DNA from: Oscillospiraceae bacterium Marseille-Q3528
GTDB taxonomy: Bacteria; Bacillota; Clostridia; Lachnospirales; Lachnospiraceae
DNA: 64,000 bases
Assembly: GCA_018223385.1 (NCBI GenBank)
Contig: JAGTTR010000004.1
Span: forward strand, 62,001 to 126,000
Direction of reading: 5' to 3'
A program made the position numbers and the translations under genes. Each line of letters begins with the position of its first letter. Within the stretch, counting starts at the first letter, position 1. Below, in pieces: positions 1 through 9,600 of this stretch. The notes below the pieces were generated by a model. The model worked only from the letters and a program-made list of their open reading frames with translations. It had not been told where the DNA came from and made no database searches.

Positions 1-2
1 TG

Positions 3-3000
3 GTACATACGAAGACAGACCGGGTACGGGAGTCCAGAAAGACAAACCTGGAGCTGCTTCTGTCCAACCATGTGGGTGACTGCCGCCCGCCGTGCGCCAA
101 GGAGTGTCCGGCACAGACAGACTGCCAGGGCTATGTGGGACTGATCGCTACCGGTCATTACCGCGAGGCCATTGAGCTGATCCGCGAGAAGATCCCGCTT
201 CCGGGCTCCATCGGTCGGGTATGTCCGCATCCGTGTGAGGCTGCCTGCCGCAGAGGTTTAAAGGATGAGCCGGTATCCATCGCATGGCTGAAACGGTTTG
301 CCGCAGAGCAGGACGCAGCATCTGACGATCCGTTTATCCCGGAGATCGCAGAGAGCACAGGCAAGAAGGTTGCCATCATCGGCGCAGGCCCTTACGGACT
401 GTCCATGGCATACTTCCTTCGTCAGGAAGGCCACGAGGTAACCATTTACGAGTCCATGCCCAAGGCCGGTGGTATGCTCCGTTACGGTATTCCGGAATAT
501 CGTCTGCCCAAGCAGGTGCTGGACGAGGAGATCGACCGGATCTGCCAGATGGGTGTGACCCTTTTGACCAATGTAAAAGTAGGAACGGATATTTCCTTTG
601 AGAGCATCCGTGAAAAATATGACGCTGTCTGTCTCGGAATCGGCGCCTGGAAGTCTACCGGCGTAGGCTGTGAGGGCGAAGATGCCATCGGCGTTGTCGG
701 CGGTATTGATTTCCTGAGAAAAGCAGCAAGAAACGAGCAGCAGAAGGTTGGCGCGAGAGTTGCCATCGTGGGCGGCGGTAATACCGCTATGGATGCCTGC
801 CGTACCGCAGTCCGCCTCGGCGCAGAGAAGGTATACAACGTATACCGCCGTACCGTGGACGAGATGCCTGCTGACCGGGTAGAGATCGAAGAGGCCCAGG
901 AAGAGGGCGTCATCTTCAAAAACCTGACCAACCCGTTGAAGATCTGCAAGAACGCAGACGGCGCAGTGGACAAGATGATCCTGCAGGTGATGGAGCTTGG
1001 CGAGCCCGATGCTTCCGGCAGACGCGCCCCTGTTCCGGTGGAAGGCAAGACCGAAGAGCTGGATGTGGATATGGTCATCCTGGCCATCGGACAGGCTGTC
1101 AATCCGACCGGCATCGAGGGCCTGGAGCTGACCAGAAAGAAAGGTATCGTTTACGATAAGAATACATTCATGACATCCATCCCTGGCGTATTTGCCGGCG
1201 GTGACTGCGGAAACGACAAGATTTCCATCGCCATTGAGGCCATTGCAGATGCCAGAAAGGGAAGCGATATCGTTGATGCATATTTGAACGGCGAGACCAT
1301 CGCTTACGAGCCGGAGTATACCGTTGCCACCAGAAAGGTAACCGCTGAGACGTTTGAGGACCGGGAATATCAGTGCCGTCCGAAGATGGAGGAGCTGTCC
1401 CCGGAGGAGAGAAAAGACAACTTCCGTGAGATCGTGAAGGGCTACACCGAGGAGCAGGCCATTGCTGAGGCTTCCCGCTGCCTGGAATGCGGCTGCCATG
1501 ATTACTATGAGTGTAAACTGGTGCGCATGGCCAATGAGTACCATGTGAAACCGGAGCGTCTGGCTGGGGAGATGAACGAGAACGAGTGCAAGAACGATCA
1601 TCCGTTCATCATCCGTGACACGAATAAATGTATCCTGTGCGGCCTGTGCGTGCGTGCCTGCGAAGAGGTTATGGGCGTTGGTGCACTGGGATTTGTAAAA
1701 CGTGGTTTTGACACCGTTGTGCTTCCGGCTATGGGGAAATCCCTGAATGAGGCCGGCTGTATCTCCTGCGGACAGTGTGTCAGCGTCTGCCCGGTAGGTG
1801 CACTGGAAGAGCGCAGCGTCATGAATAAACCGGTTCCGCTGCCGACGGAGAAGAAGACCATGATCTGCGGTTACTGTTCCGTAGGCTGCAGCCTGACAAC
1901 CGAGAGCTGCGGCAGTGCTGTCCTGAAAGCAAACCCGGACAAAGAGGGTGCTGTGAACAAGGGTGTGCTGTGCATGGGCGGTAAGTTTGGATTTGCCAGC
2001 GCCCTGAAGAAGGATGGCGCTCTTGTCAATCCGATGATCCGCAACCTGAATGGGGAGCTGGAGGAGACCGATTATCACAGTGCTTTTGTGGTAGCTGCCA
2101 AGAAGGCAGAGTCCATCGGCAACCGCTATGGAAGAGATGCTGTGGCTGTGGCCATTTCTGACCGCTACACCAACGAGGAAGCTTATGTGGTGAAGAAGCT
2201 GGCAGAAGGTCTGGGCGCGAAAGTACTGAGCTTTGATAACCGTGCCTGCGGTCTGGAGCCGGTACTGGGACTGACTTCTTCTCCCAACACCATCGACGAG
2301 CTGCTGTCCACCGATGTGATCCTGGCAGTGGGCTATGAGATGAAAGCAAATGCTGTGATCCGTGTGAAACTCATGCAGGCTGCAAAGAACGGTGCGAAGG
2401 TTGTTCTTATCAACCCGACCGGCATGGAACAGGATCATATGCAGTTCGCTTACAAGAAGATTTATACAGAAGATTCGCTGGATTTCTTACAGCAGGTTGC
2501 AAAAGCTGCTGCTGCGTGCGGTAAGGGCGCTTCTGTGGAAGGACTGGATGCATTTAACGCTTCTCTGGCAGATGTAACAGTTGGCGAAGAGGCAACAGAG
2601 ATCGCAAAGCTGTATACGGATGCGAAGAAAGCCATGATCGTCTTCCAGCAGAATGTGGTATCCGAGGACTGTGCAACACTTCTGGCAGATCTGGCAGTGG
2701 TATCCGGCCATGTGGGAAGCCCGAGAGACGGTATCCTGCTTGTGAAGCCTAAGAACAATACGCAGGGTATCAATGACCTTGGCATCACCGCTGGTGCAGA
2801 GAGCCTGGCAGGTGTGAAGGCCCTGCTGGTATTCGGTGAGAATCCGGATCCGGCGCTGTTATCCGATCTGGAGTTCCTGGCTGTATGTGACACCCATATG
2901 ACACCGGCAGCCCAGAAGGCAGACGTGGTATTCCCCGGCACAGCGCCGATCCACGCAGAGGGCAGCTATACCAATACTGAGCGTCGCTTCCAGGCAACCG

Positions 3001-3272
3001 AACAGGCAGCCACACCGGAAGTGCTCATGAACAACATGCAGGTGGCTGTAGAGCTTGGCAGACTGTTAGAGATGCCGATGCCTTACGACACCATGGATGA
3101 GGTCATTCACGAGATGGAGAGCAGCGTACCCGCTTACCGTTACGCGTCCGAGGGAGAGATCCTGGGCGGCGTGCTGGCACCCGAGAAGAAAGTGCTTGTA
3201 CCGGTAACCGGCGGCAAGTTTGCTGATCCGATGAAAAACACAGACTATCTGAAAGAGCTGATCATGAAGTAA
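3..3272 (+). CDS. Ferredoxin/GltD-like flavoprotein/molybdopterin-domain fusion oxidoreductase (5' partial)
   Basis: The frame is open from the left edge, so the gene starts outside the window; about 1,089 residues are visible. Domains in order: the tail of a NuoG-type [2Fe-2S] ferredoxin region (motif LELLLSNH); a GltD-type Cys-rich segment (CRPPCAKECPAQTDC); an FAD Rossmann motif (GAGPYG, about residue 125); an NAD(P) motif (GGGNTAMD, about 256); GVFAGGDC; ferredoxin Cys clusters near 490, 545 and 588; and, from about 620, a formate-dehydrogenase-like molybdopterin fold beginning with ICGYCSVGC and ending with the TNTERRFQ-type motif. The family is cytosolic and moves electrons between NAD(P)H, ferredoxin and a third couple. 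I infer an electron-bifurcating or formate-linked role with NuoE/NuoF-like partners upstream, which I cannot see. No clear catalytic Cys/Sec of a true formate dehydrogenase stands out. Its last 45 codons are duplicated downstream. Confidence 0.85.
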   Translation, partial: VHTKTDRVRESRKTNLELLLSNHVGDCRPPCAKECPAQTDCQGYVGLIATGHYREAIELIREKIPLPGSIGRVCPHPCEAACRRGLKDEPVSIAWLKRFAAEQDAASDDPFIPEIAESTGKKVAIIGAGPYGLSMAYFLRQEGHEVTIYESMPKAGGMLRYGIPEYRLPKQVLDEEIDRICQMGVTLLTNVKVGTDISFESIREKYDAVCLGIGAWKSTGVGCEGEDAIGVVGGIDFLRKAARNEQQKVGARVAIVGGGNTAMDACRTAVRLGAEKVYNVYRRTVDEMPADRVEIEEAQEEGVIFKNLTNPLKICKNADGAVDKMILQVMELGEPDASGRRAPVPVEGKTEELDVDMVILAIGQAVNPTGIEGLELTRKKGIVYDKNTFMTSIPGVFAGGDCGNDKISIAIEAIADARKGSDIVDAYLNGETIAYEPEYTVATRKVTAETFEDREYQCRPKMEELSPEERKDNFREIVKGYTEEQAIAEASRCLECGCHDYYECKLVRMANEYHVKPERLAGEMNENECKNDHPFIIRDTNKCILCGLCVRACEEVMGVGALGFVKRGFDTVVLPAMGKSLNEAGCISCGQCVSVCPVGALEERSVMNKPVPLPTEKKTMICGYCSVGCSLTTESCGSAVLKANPDKEGAVNKGVLCMGGKFGFASALKKDGALVNPMIRNLNGELEETDYHSAFVVAAKKAESIGNRYGRDAVAVAISDRYTNEEAYVVKKLAEGLGAKVLSFDNRACGLEPVLGLTSSPNTIDELLSTDVILAVGYEMKANAVIRVKLMQAAKNGAKVVLINPTGMEQDHMQFAYKKIYTEDSLDFLQQVAKAAAACGKGASVEGLDAFNASLADVTVGEEATEIAKLYTDAKKAMIVFQQNVVSEDCATLLADLAVVSGHVGSPRDGILLVKPKNNTQGINDLGITAGAESLAGVKALLVFGENPDPALLSDLEFLAVCDTHMTPAAQKADVVFPGTAPIHAEGSYTNTERRFQATEQAATPEVLMNNMQVAVELGRLLEMPMPYDTMDEVIHEMESSVPAYRYASEGEILGGVLAPEKKVLVPVTGGKFADPMKNTDYLKELIMK

Positions 3273-3677
3273 TTCCGCATGGCGGAACCTTAAAGGATAG
3301 TTGAAAAGAAAACCCCCGCGGCATCCTGCGCAGAGATCTTTGTGATTGCCTGTGCGGGTATCTGCGGGTGTGGCAGAAGAGAACATAAAAAGAGAGTATC
3401 GGGAAATCGTTACGCGTCCGAGGGAGAGATCCTGGGCGGCGTGCTGGCACCCGAGAAGAAAGTGCTTGTACCGGTAACCGGCGGCAAGTTTGCTGATCCG
3501 ATGAAAAACACAGACTATCTGAAAGAGCTGATCATGAAGTAATTCCGCATGGCGGAACCTTAAAGGATAGTTGAAAAGAAAACCCCCGCGGCATCCTGCG
3601 CAGAGATCTTTGTGATTGCCTGTGCGGGTATCTGCGGGTGTGGCAGAAGAGAACATAAAAAGAGAGTATCGGGAAAT
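3138..3677 (+). repeat. Exact 270-bp direct tandem duplication (3138-3407 and 3408-3677)
   Basis: The two units read identically over 270 bases with an offset of exactly 270. Each holds the last 44 codons and stop of the upstream oxidoreductase, its 3' untranslated region, and the 5' arm of the terminator hairpin. The junction shares a single C, so there is essentially no homology at the breakpoints. Only the second unit is followed by the 3' arm of the terminator. This is either a very recent duplication or an assembly artefact. Confidence 0.95.
3408..3542 (+). pseudogene. Duplicated C-terminal fragment of the upstream oxidoreductase
   Basis: This is the second copy of the oxidoreductase C-terminus (RYASEGEILGG through LIMK and stop). 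It lacks any upstream domain. An open frame runs into it from about 3342 through former untranslated sequence, but there is no Shine-Dalgarno site or plausible start. I read it as a by-product of the tandem duplication and not as a functional gene. Confidence 0.85.
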
Positions 3678-3715
3678 CATCCAGGCAGATGATCAAACGA
3701 TACTCTCTTTTTCAA
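3657..3715. terminator. Bidirectional intrinsic terminator between convergent genes
   Basis: A perfect 15-bp inverted repeat, AAAAAGAGAGTATCG (3657-3671) and CGATACTCTCTTTTT (3698-3712), has A and T runs that serve both strands. The 26-base loop holds a minor ATCAT/ATGAT pairing. It serves the oxidoreductase on the plus strand and the CoA-transferase on the minus strand. The 5' arm also occurs in the first repeat unit (3387-3401), where it has lost its partner. Confidence 0.9.
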
Positions 3716-3738
3716 ACAATGAAATTGCAATTCATTGA

Positions 3739-5076
3739 TCAGATCTTATTGCTTCTTCTCCAGATCTTCATCTTCTCTGCTTCCTTGATCAGATCATCAC
3801 GGAAATTCGGATGTGCGATGGAGATGATGGCTTCAGTTCTCTGCCAGGTATTCAGACCCTTCAGGTTCACCATTCCGTACTCGGTAACGAGATACTGCGT
3901 GTTGGCTCTGGTATCTGTAACGATGGAACCCTGTGTCAGAGTGGGGACGATACGGGAATGGAGCTGACCGTCCTTGCTGGTGAAGGAAGAGGAGCAGCAG
4001 ATAAAGCTCTTTCCGCCATGGGAAAGGTATGCGCCCATTACGAAGTCCAGCTGTCCGCCGGCACCGCTGATATGGCGGATTCCGGCGCTCTCAGAGTTCA
4101 CCTGACCGAAGAGGTCGATATCTACGGCATTGTTGATGGAAATGAAATTATCCAGGCCGGCGATAACGCGTGCATCGTTGGTATAATCCACGGGAGCGGA
4201 CATACACTCCGGGTTGTTGTCCAGATAATCATAAAGCTTCTTTGTTCCGGCTGCGAAGGCATATGTCTGGCGTCCGCGGTCGAAATTCTTCTTGCTGCCG
4301 TTGATCTTGCCGGCATTGGCAATATCAACGAAAGCGTCTACATACATTTCTGTATGGACGCCCAGATCCTTCAGATCGGATTCTGCGATGAGGGAACCGA
4401 CTGCATTTGGCATACCGCCGATACCAAGCTGCAGGCAGGCACCGTTGGGGATCTCCTTTACGATCAGCTCTGCAACGGCCTTATCCACATCAGAAGCGGC
4501 AGCACCATTCAGAATGCCAATCTCCGGATTGTTTCCTTCTACAATCGCATCAACCTGGGAAACATGGATGCCTTCATCGAAACCGCCGAGACACCGGGGC
4601 ATATTGGCATTCACTTCCACGATGATGTGCTTGGCTGTGCGGCACATATCAGCCAGATGGGATGCACTGGGGCCAAAATTAAAGTATCCATGCTCGTCCA
4701 TGGGAGTTACCTGGATCATGACAACATCCACTTCTACATTTTCCCGATAGAAGCGGGGAAGCTCGGAATAACGCATGGGGCTGTAGTAAGCAAAACCCTG
4801 ATCAACGGCTTTGCGCTCGATGCCTGACATATGCCAGGAATTCCAGCAGAAATGATCCTGGGGATTGTCAATCTTGAAAATAGCGGGTGCCCAAAGTGCT
4901 ACGCCGCCGCGCACCTTGATGTCAGTGAGCTGAGGCATGCGCTCTGCCAGCGCCTGATCCAGGGCAACCGGATGTCCGGTACACCATCCATAGTCAATCC
5001 AGTCGCCGTCTTTCACTACAGATACGGCCTGGGCAGCAGTTGTAAGCTTTGAAGCATACTCTTCACGGTAGTTCAT
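3739..5076 (-). CDS. Acetyl-CoA hydrolase/transferase family; probable butyryl-CoA:acetate CoA-transferase
   Basis: A 445-residue cytosolic CoA-transferase of the Cat1/AbfT/But family, close to the usual 440-450 length. Landmarks are WNSWHM (near 78), [11 protein letters not shown] (near 126), the [11 protein letters not shown] loop (near 217), the probable catalytic Glu243 in VHTEMY, and [11 protein letters not shown] (near 335). Members move CoA between acyl-CoA and acetate; the sequence resembles the butyryl-CoA:acetate enzymes of gut butyrate producers. Substrate (butyryl, propionyl or 4-hydroxybutyryl) is inferred from resemblance only, and no butyrate-pathway genes lie nearby. ATG start with AGGAGGG seven bases upstream. 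It is monocistronic, with its own promoter and a Rex-like operator. Confidence 0.85.
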   Translation of the reverse strand: MNYREEYASKLTTAAQAVSVVKDGDWIDYGWCTGHPVALDQALAERMPQLTDIKVRGGVALWAPAIFKIDNPQDHFCWNSWHMSGIERKAVDQGFAYYSPMRYSELPRFYRENVEVDVVMIQVTPMDEHGYFNFGPSASHLADMCRTAKHIIVEVNANMPRCLGGFDEGIHVSQVDAIVEGNNPEIGILNGAAASDVDKAVAELIVKEIPNGACLQLGIGGMPNAVGSLIAESDLKDLGVHTEMYVDAFVDIANAGKINGSKKNFDRGRQTYAFAAGTKKLYDYLDNNPECMSAPVDYTNDARVIAGLDNFISINNAVDIDLFGQVNSESAGIRHISGAGGQLDFVMGAYLSHGGKSFICCSSSFTSKDGQLHSRIVPTLTQGSIVTDTRANTQYLVTEYGMVNLKGLNTWQRTEAIISIAHPNFRDDLIKEAEKMKIWRRSNKI

Positions 5077-5142
5077 TTGTTTCCCTCCTGGTAAAAAAAT
5101 ATTAGCATATCATATTACTGTCAGTCTTGCTTGATGAGGCTG

Positions 5143-5160
5143 TTGTTACATATATAACAA
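5143..5160. promoter_or_regulatory. Rex-like operator
   Basis: TTGTTACATATATAACAA has perfect TTGTTA/TAACAA arms around six bases. The Rex consensus in Firmicutes is TTGTTAA-N4-TTAACAA; only the two inner bases differ. It lies just downstream of the CoA-transferase -10 box, about where transcription should begin, so a bound repressor would block initiation. Rex senses the NADH/NAD ratio and is known to control fermentation genes in Clostridia. Confidence 0.7.
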
Positions 5161-5170
5161 TATCTACTCT

Positions 5171-5200
5171 ATCATAACAGGGAATAGATTTGTTTGTCAA
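5171..5200 (-). promoter_or_regulatory. Promoter of the CoA-transferase gene
   Basis: On the minus strand a perfect -35 box TTGACA (5195-5200) is followed, after an 18-base spacer, by TATGAT (5171-5176). The start point should fall near 5164, leaving a leader of about 88 bases with the Rex-like site at its beginning. Confidence 0.8.
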
Positions 5201-5224
5201 ATGGCATATTCTGCTGTTCTGGTA

Positions 5225-5266
5225 TAAAAAAATGACCCGGAAGTCTTTTGGCCTCCGGGTCATTTT
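5225..5266 (-). terminator. Intrinsic terminator of the polyferredoxin-PFOR-GltD-like operon
   Basis: A 13-bp perfect stem, AAAATGACCCGGA (5229-5241) and TCCGGGTCATTTT (5254-5266), lies just beyond the flavoprotein stop and is followed on the minus strand by a T run. Confidence 0.9.
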
Positions 5267-5293
5267 CAGACTTGCCGCAAACGGTAAATCAAA

Positions 5294-6682
5294 TTATTTG
5301 TTCATATACTCGTCCATGCTTGCAGCTGCGATTCTGCCGGCCTTCATTGCCTTTACAACCGTGAGCGGTCCGGTGACATCATCACCGCCTGCAAATACGC
5401 CTGCGCGGCTTGTGGAGGCATCATCGGAAGTGGTGATGCAGCCATACTTGTCAGTTGCAAGGTTCTCGGTGGTGCTGGTTACGATGGAATCCATCTTGGT
5501 GCCAATGGCCATGATCACAGCGTCAACCGGGATCTCAAAGTTGGAGCCTTCTACAGCAACGGGACGTCTTCTGCCGGAAGCATCGGGCTCACCCAGCTGC
5601 ATCTGTACACACTCCAGAGCGGCTACCTTACCATCTACGCCTGCTTTGACAGCAACCGGGTTGGTCAGGAACCTGAAATCGATATTTTCAGCCATTGCCT
5701 CATGGATCTCAGCGTCACATGCCGGCATTTCCTCGCGGGAACGACGGTAGATCACAGTAACCTCTTTCGCGTTCATACGGGCTGCACAGCGACATGCATC
5801 CATAGCAACGTTTCCGCCGCCGATGATGGCTACGCGGTCAGCCTGGGGAAGAAGTCCGCTGTTCTCCGGAAGGTAAGCCTTGCCGATGTTCACAGCTGTC
5901 AGATAATCATTGGCTGTGTATACACCCTTCAGGTCTTCTCCGGGGATGTTCATGGTTGTGGGAACCTCAGCGCCGGTACCGATGAATACGGATTCGAAGC
6001 CCTCTTTCTTCATCAGATCCTCAACCGTGATGTCTTTACCAACCACAGAGCCTGTCACGAACTTCACGCCTTTGGTTTCCAGCTCGCTGACGATCTTTGC
6101 TACGATATCCTTCGGAAGACGGAATTCAGGAATTCCGTAAACGAGAACACCACCTGCAACGTTCAGGCTCTCATATACGGTCACATCCACGCCCTTGTCA
6201 GCAAGGTCGGATGCGCAGGACAGGCCTGCCGGGCCGGCGCCGATCACAGCCGCCTTATGCCCGTTGGGTTCTGCCTTAATGATCTCATCTTTGCAATGTG
6301 CGGCATGCCAGTCACATACGAAACGCTCGATGCTTCCGATTGCCACAGGCTGTCCTTTGATGCCATGTACACAGCTGCCTTCACACTGGTTCTCATGAGG
6401 GCAGACACGGCTGCAGACAGGTGCCAGTGTGCTGACAGAGCGGATGATCTCATATGCTGCTTCGAAATCACCCTCAGCAACCTTGGCGATGAATTCAGGA
6501 ATGCGCATCTGTGTGGGGCAGCCCTTGATCATGCACGGTTTTTTTCGGCATTTCAGGCAGCGCATAGCCTCACGGACGGCCATATCCTTTGTGTAACCCT
6601 GGGAAACCTCTTCGAAGTTGCCTACACGAACCTCGGGAGACTGCTCAGGCATAGGATTTTTTTCTCTGACTAAGTTAATCAT
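5294..6682 (-). CDS. GltD/NfnB-like NADPH flavoprotein (annotated in relatives as glutamate synthase small subunit)
   Basis: A 462-residue cytosolic flavoprotein. The N-terminal Cys region (CLKCRKKPC, GCPTQM, CSRVCPHENQCEGSC) should bind two [4Fe-4S] clusters. It is followed by an FAD Rossmann motif (GAGPAGLS, about 148), an NADPH motif (GGGNVAMD, about 290) and the terminal GVFAGGDD motif. The same architecture serves as the small subunit of NADPH glutamate synthase and as NfnB, the NADPH-binding half of the bifurcating transhydrogenase. No glutamate synthase large subunit or NfnA gene is visible. It is the last gene of the PFOR operon, with a three-base gap and a good GGAGG site, so I favour ferredoxin-NADP(H) electron transfer over glutamate synthesis. 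That is inference from context. Confidence 0.8.
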   Translation of the reverse strand: MINLVREKNPMPEQSPEVRVGNFEEVSQGYTKDMAVREAMRCLKCRKKPCMIKGCPTQMRIPEFIAKVAEGDFEAAYEIIRSVSTLAPVCSRVCPHENQCEGSCVHGIKGQPVAIGSIERFVCDWHAAHCKDEIIKAEPNGHKAAVIGAGPAGLSCASDLADKGVDVTVYESLNVAGGVLVYGIPEFRLPKDIVAKIVSELETKGVKFVTGSVVGKDITVEDLMKKEGFESVFIGTGAEVPTTMNIPGEDLKGVYTANDYLTAVNIGKAYLPENSGLLPQADRVAIIGGGNVAMDACRCAARMNAKEVTVIYRRSREEMPACDAEIHEAMAENIDFRFLTNPVAVKAGVDGKVAALECVQMQLGEPDASGRRRPVAVEGSNFEIPVDAVIMAIGTKMDSIVTSTTENLATDKYGCITTSDDASTSRAGVFAGGDDVTGPLTVVKAMKAGRIAAASMDEYMNK

Positions 6683-6685
6683 GCT

Positions 6686-9600
6686 TTACTTTCCTCCCTT
6701 TTCCAGTGTTTCCAGTTCGCTGAAGCTGTCACGACGGGTGATCAGCTCGTCATAACGGTCATGAGCCAGCTCCTCAGCCTTGGTGAAGAGCTGTTCTGCT
6801 CTGTCAGGGAACTTCAGTTTCAGGGAGTTGTAACGTACTTCACCCATGATGAAGTCACGATAGCTCTCAGTAGCAACACCGCTGTCAATGGACAGAGGAT
6901 TCTTGCCTTCTGCAGCCAGGGTCGGGTTGTAACGAAGCAGGTTCCAGTAACCGGAACGAACGGCGTTCTTCATCTCCAGCATAGCCTTGTTCATGCCGGC
7001 TTTTACACCGTGGTTGATACAAGGAGCGTAAGCGATGATCAGGGACGGTCCGTCATATGCTTCTGCCTCACGCAGTGCCTGCAGGGTCTGGTTCGGGTTT
7101 GCACCCATGGCGATCTGTGCTACATATACATAGCCGTAAGCCATAGCGATCTGTGCCAGGTCTTTCTTCTTTACAGCCTTACCGGAAGCAGCGAACTTCG
7201 CAACAGCACCCATAGGTGTGGACTTGGAAGACTGTCCGCCGGTGTTGGAGTAAACCTCGGTATCGAATACCATAACGTTGATATTGCGGCCGGAAGCAAG
7301 AACGTGGTCAACACCGCCGTAACCGATATCGTATGCCCATCCGTCACCGCCGAAGATCCACATGGACGGCTTGTTCAGCATATCCTGGTTCTCTACGACG
7401 TATTTTGCATCGGCATTGGTATCCTGGATCTTCTCGCATTCTGCAAGAAGGATATCTCCGGTTACCTTGGACTGTTTTGCATCATTGAAGGATGCGAGCC
7501 ATGCGCGTGCAGGAACTCCGAGTACGTCATTCAGACGCTCAACAGCAGACTTCAGTTCGTTTCTTCTTGCCTCTACAGATACGGTCATACCGAAACCGAA
7601 CTCGGCATTGTCCTCGAACAGGGAGTTTGCCCATGCCGGTCCTTTGCCTTCTTTATTGACTGTGTAAGGTGAGCTCGGTGCACTGCAGCCCCAGATAGAG
7701 GAGCATCCTGTTGCGTTTGCAATGAACATACGCTCGCCAAACAGCTGTGTGATCAGTTTTGCATAAGGAGACTCGCCGCAGCCAGGGCATGCACCGGAGA
7801 ACTCCATAAGAGGCTGACGGAACTGAGAGCCCTTTACAGTGTCTTCCTTGAACGGAATCTCTTTATCTGTTACGTTGCCAAACAGGCCGTTGTATTTTGC
7901 CTGCTGCTCATCCATGTACTCTGTCTCTGCAGGGATCATCTCCAGAGCTTTCTCTCTTGCCGGGCAAACCTGTGCACAGGATCCGCATCCGGTACAGTCA
8001 AGAGCAGAGATCGCGATGGTGAACTTCTTATCCTTGGTACCCTTCATGTTCAGTACGCCATCAACGCCTTCAGCCTCAGCATCGTTCAGAACGAACGGAC
8101 GGATTACGCCGTGCGGGCATACATAAGAACACCAGTTACACTGCATACATTTTGTGAAATCCCACTTCGGAAGATCAGCAGCGATGCCGCGCTTCTCGAA
8201 TGCAGCAGTACCGGACGGGATCATACCGTTGACGGTAGAAAGGAAAGTGGATACCGGAACAGCATCACCGGTTAAGGTGTTGGTCGGTACCAGGATGTCG
8301 TTCAGGTAATCGGTGTGAGCCTTGTCACGGCCGACAAGCTTCGGTGCCGGAGCCTCATCAGCAGCGGTCTTCCAGCTCTCCGGAACAACAACTTTATGAA
8401 TATGATTAACACCGGCATCAACAGCTGCCAGGTTCATGTTTACGATATCTTCACCCTTCTTGCCGTAGGTATGACGGATAGCGTCCTTCATGTAGCCTAC
8501 TGCATCGTCGATCGGGATGATATTAGCCAGTTTGAAGAATGCAGCCTGCAGAACGGAGTTCGTTCTTCTTGCGCCCAGACCGATCTTCTTGGCGATGGAT
8601 ACAGCGTCACAGGTGTAGAACTGTACATTGTTGTTGGCAATGTAACGTTTTACCTTTGCAGGAAGATGCTCTTCCAGCTCCTCGTCGCTCCATACACAGT
8701 TCAGGAGGAAGAATCCGCCCGGTTTTACATCCTGTACCATCTCGTAACGATACAGATATGCGCTGTTGTGGCAGGCAACGAAGTCAGCCTGTTTTACATA
8801 GTAAGTAGATTTGATCGGGGAATCTCCGAAACGTAAGTGGGAGATCGTAACACCACCGGACTTCTTGGAGTCATACTGGAAGTATGCCTGTACCTTCTTG
8901 TCTGTGTGGTCACCGATGATCTTAACGCTGTTCTTGTTGGCACCAACGGTACCGTCTGCACCCAGACCCCAGAACTTACAAGCCTTTGTGCCCTTGGGAG
9001 CAACATCCGGATTGCTTGTGGTAGGCAGGGACAGATGTGTCACATCATCGTTGATGGAGATGGTGAACTCTTTCTTCGGGTTCTCACTCCACAGGTTCTC
9101 ATATACAGCAAGGATATCGCCAGGCTGTGTATCCTTGGAACCAAGTCCGTAACGACCGCCTACGATCGTGCAGTTCTCAAACTCTGTGCCGTGCAGTGCA
9201 GCAACGATATCCAGGTAAAGAGGCTCGCCGATACTTCCGGGCTCTTTGGTACGGTCCAGAACAGCGATCTTCTTTACGGTCTTCGGCATTACGTTCAGCA
9301 GATACTTCTGGGAGAACGGACGGTACAGATGTACCTCGATCATACCGACCTTGCGTCCCTGCGCTGTCAGGTAGTCGATCAGCTCCTCAGCAGCGTCGCA
9401 GACAGAACCCATTGCTACGATGATCTCTGTTGCGTCCTCTGCGCCGTAGTAGTTGAACGGCTTGTAGTCTGTGCCGATCTTTGCATTGACTTTATCCATG
9501 TACTTGGCAACCAGATCCGGAGTCTCCAGATATGCCGGGTTGCTTGCTTCTCTGTGCTGGAAGAAAGTCTCAGGCTGCTCGGCAGATCCCATCAGGTGCG

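Noticed and set aside
258..2438. Antisense open frame of 726 codons on the minus strand
   Set aside because: It lies wholly within the oxidoreductase, has no domain or ribosome site, and its composition mirrors the codon pattern of the sense gene.
3342..3542. A 66-codon open frame ending in the duplicated C-terminus
   Set aside because: It combines former untranslated sequence with a copied gene fragment and lacks a start site; treated as a by-product of the duplication.
5294..6682. Firm call as glutamate synthase small subunit
   Set aside because: No large subunit is present and the operon partner is PFOR; kept as GltD/NfnB-like.
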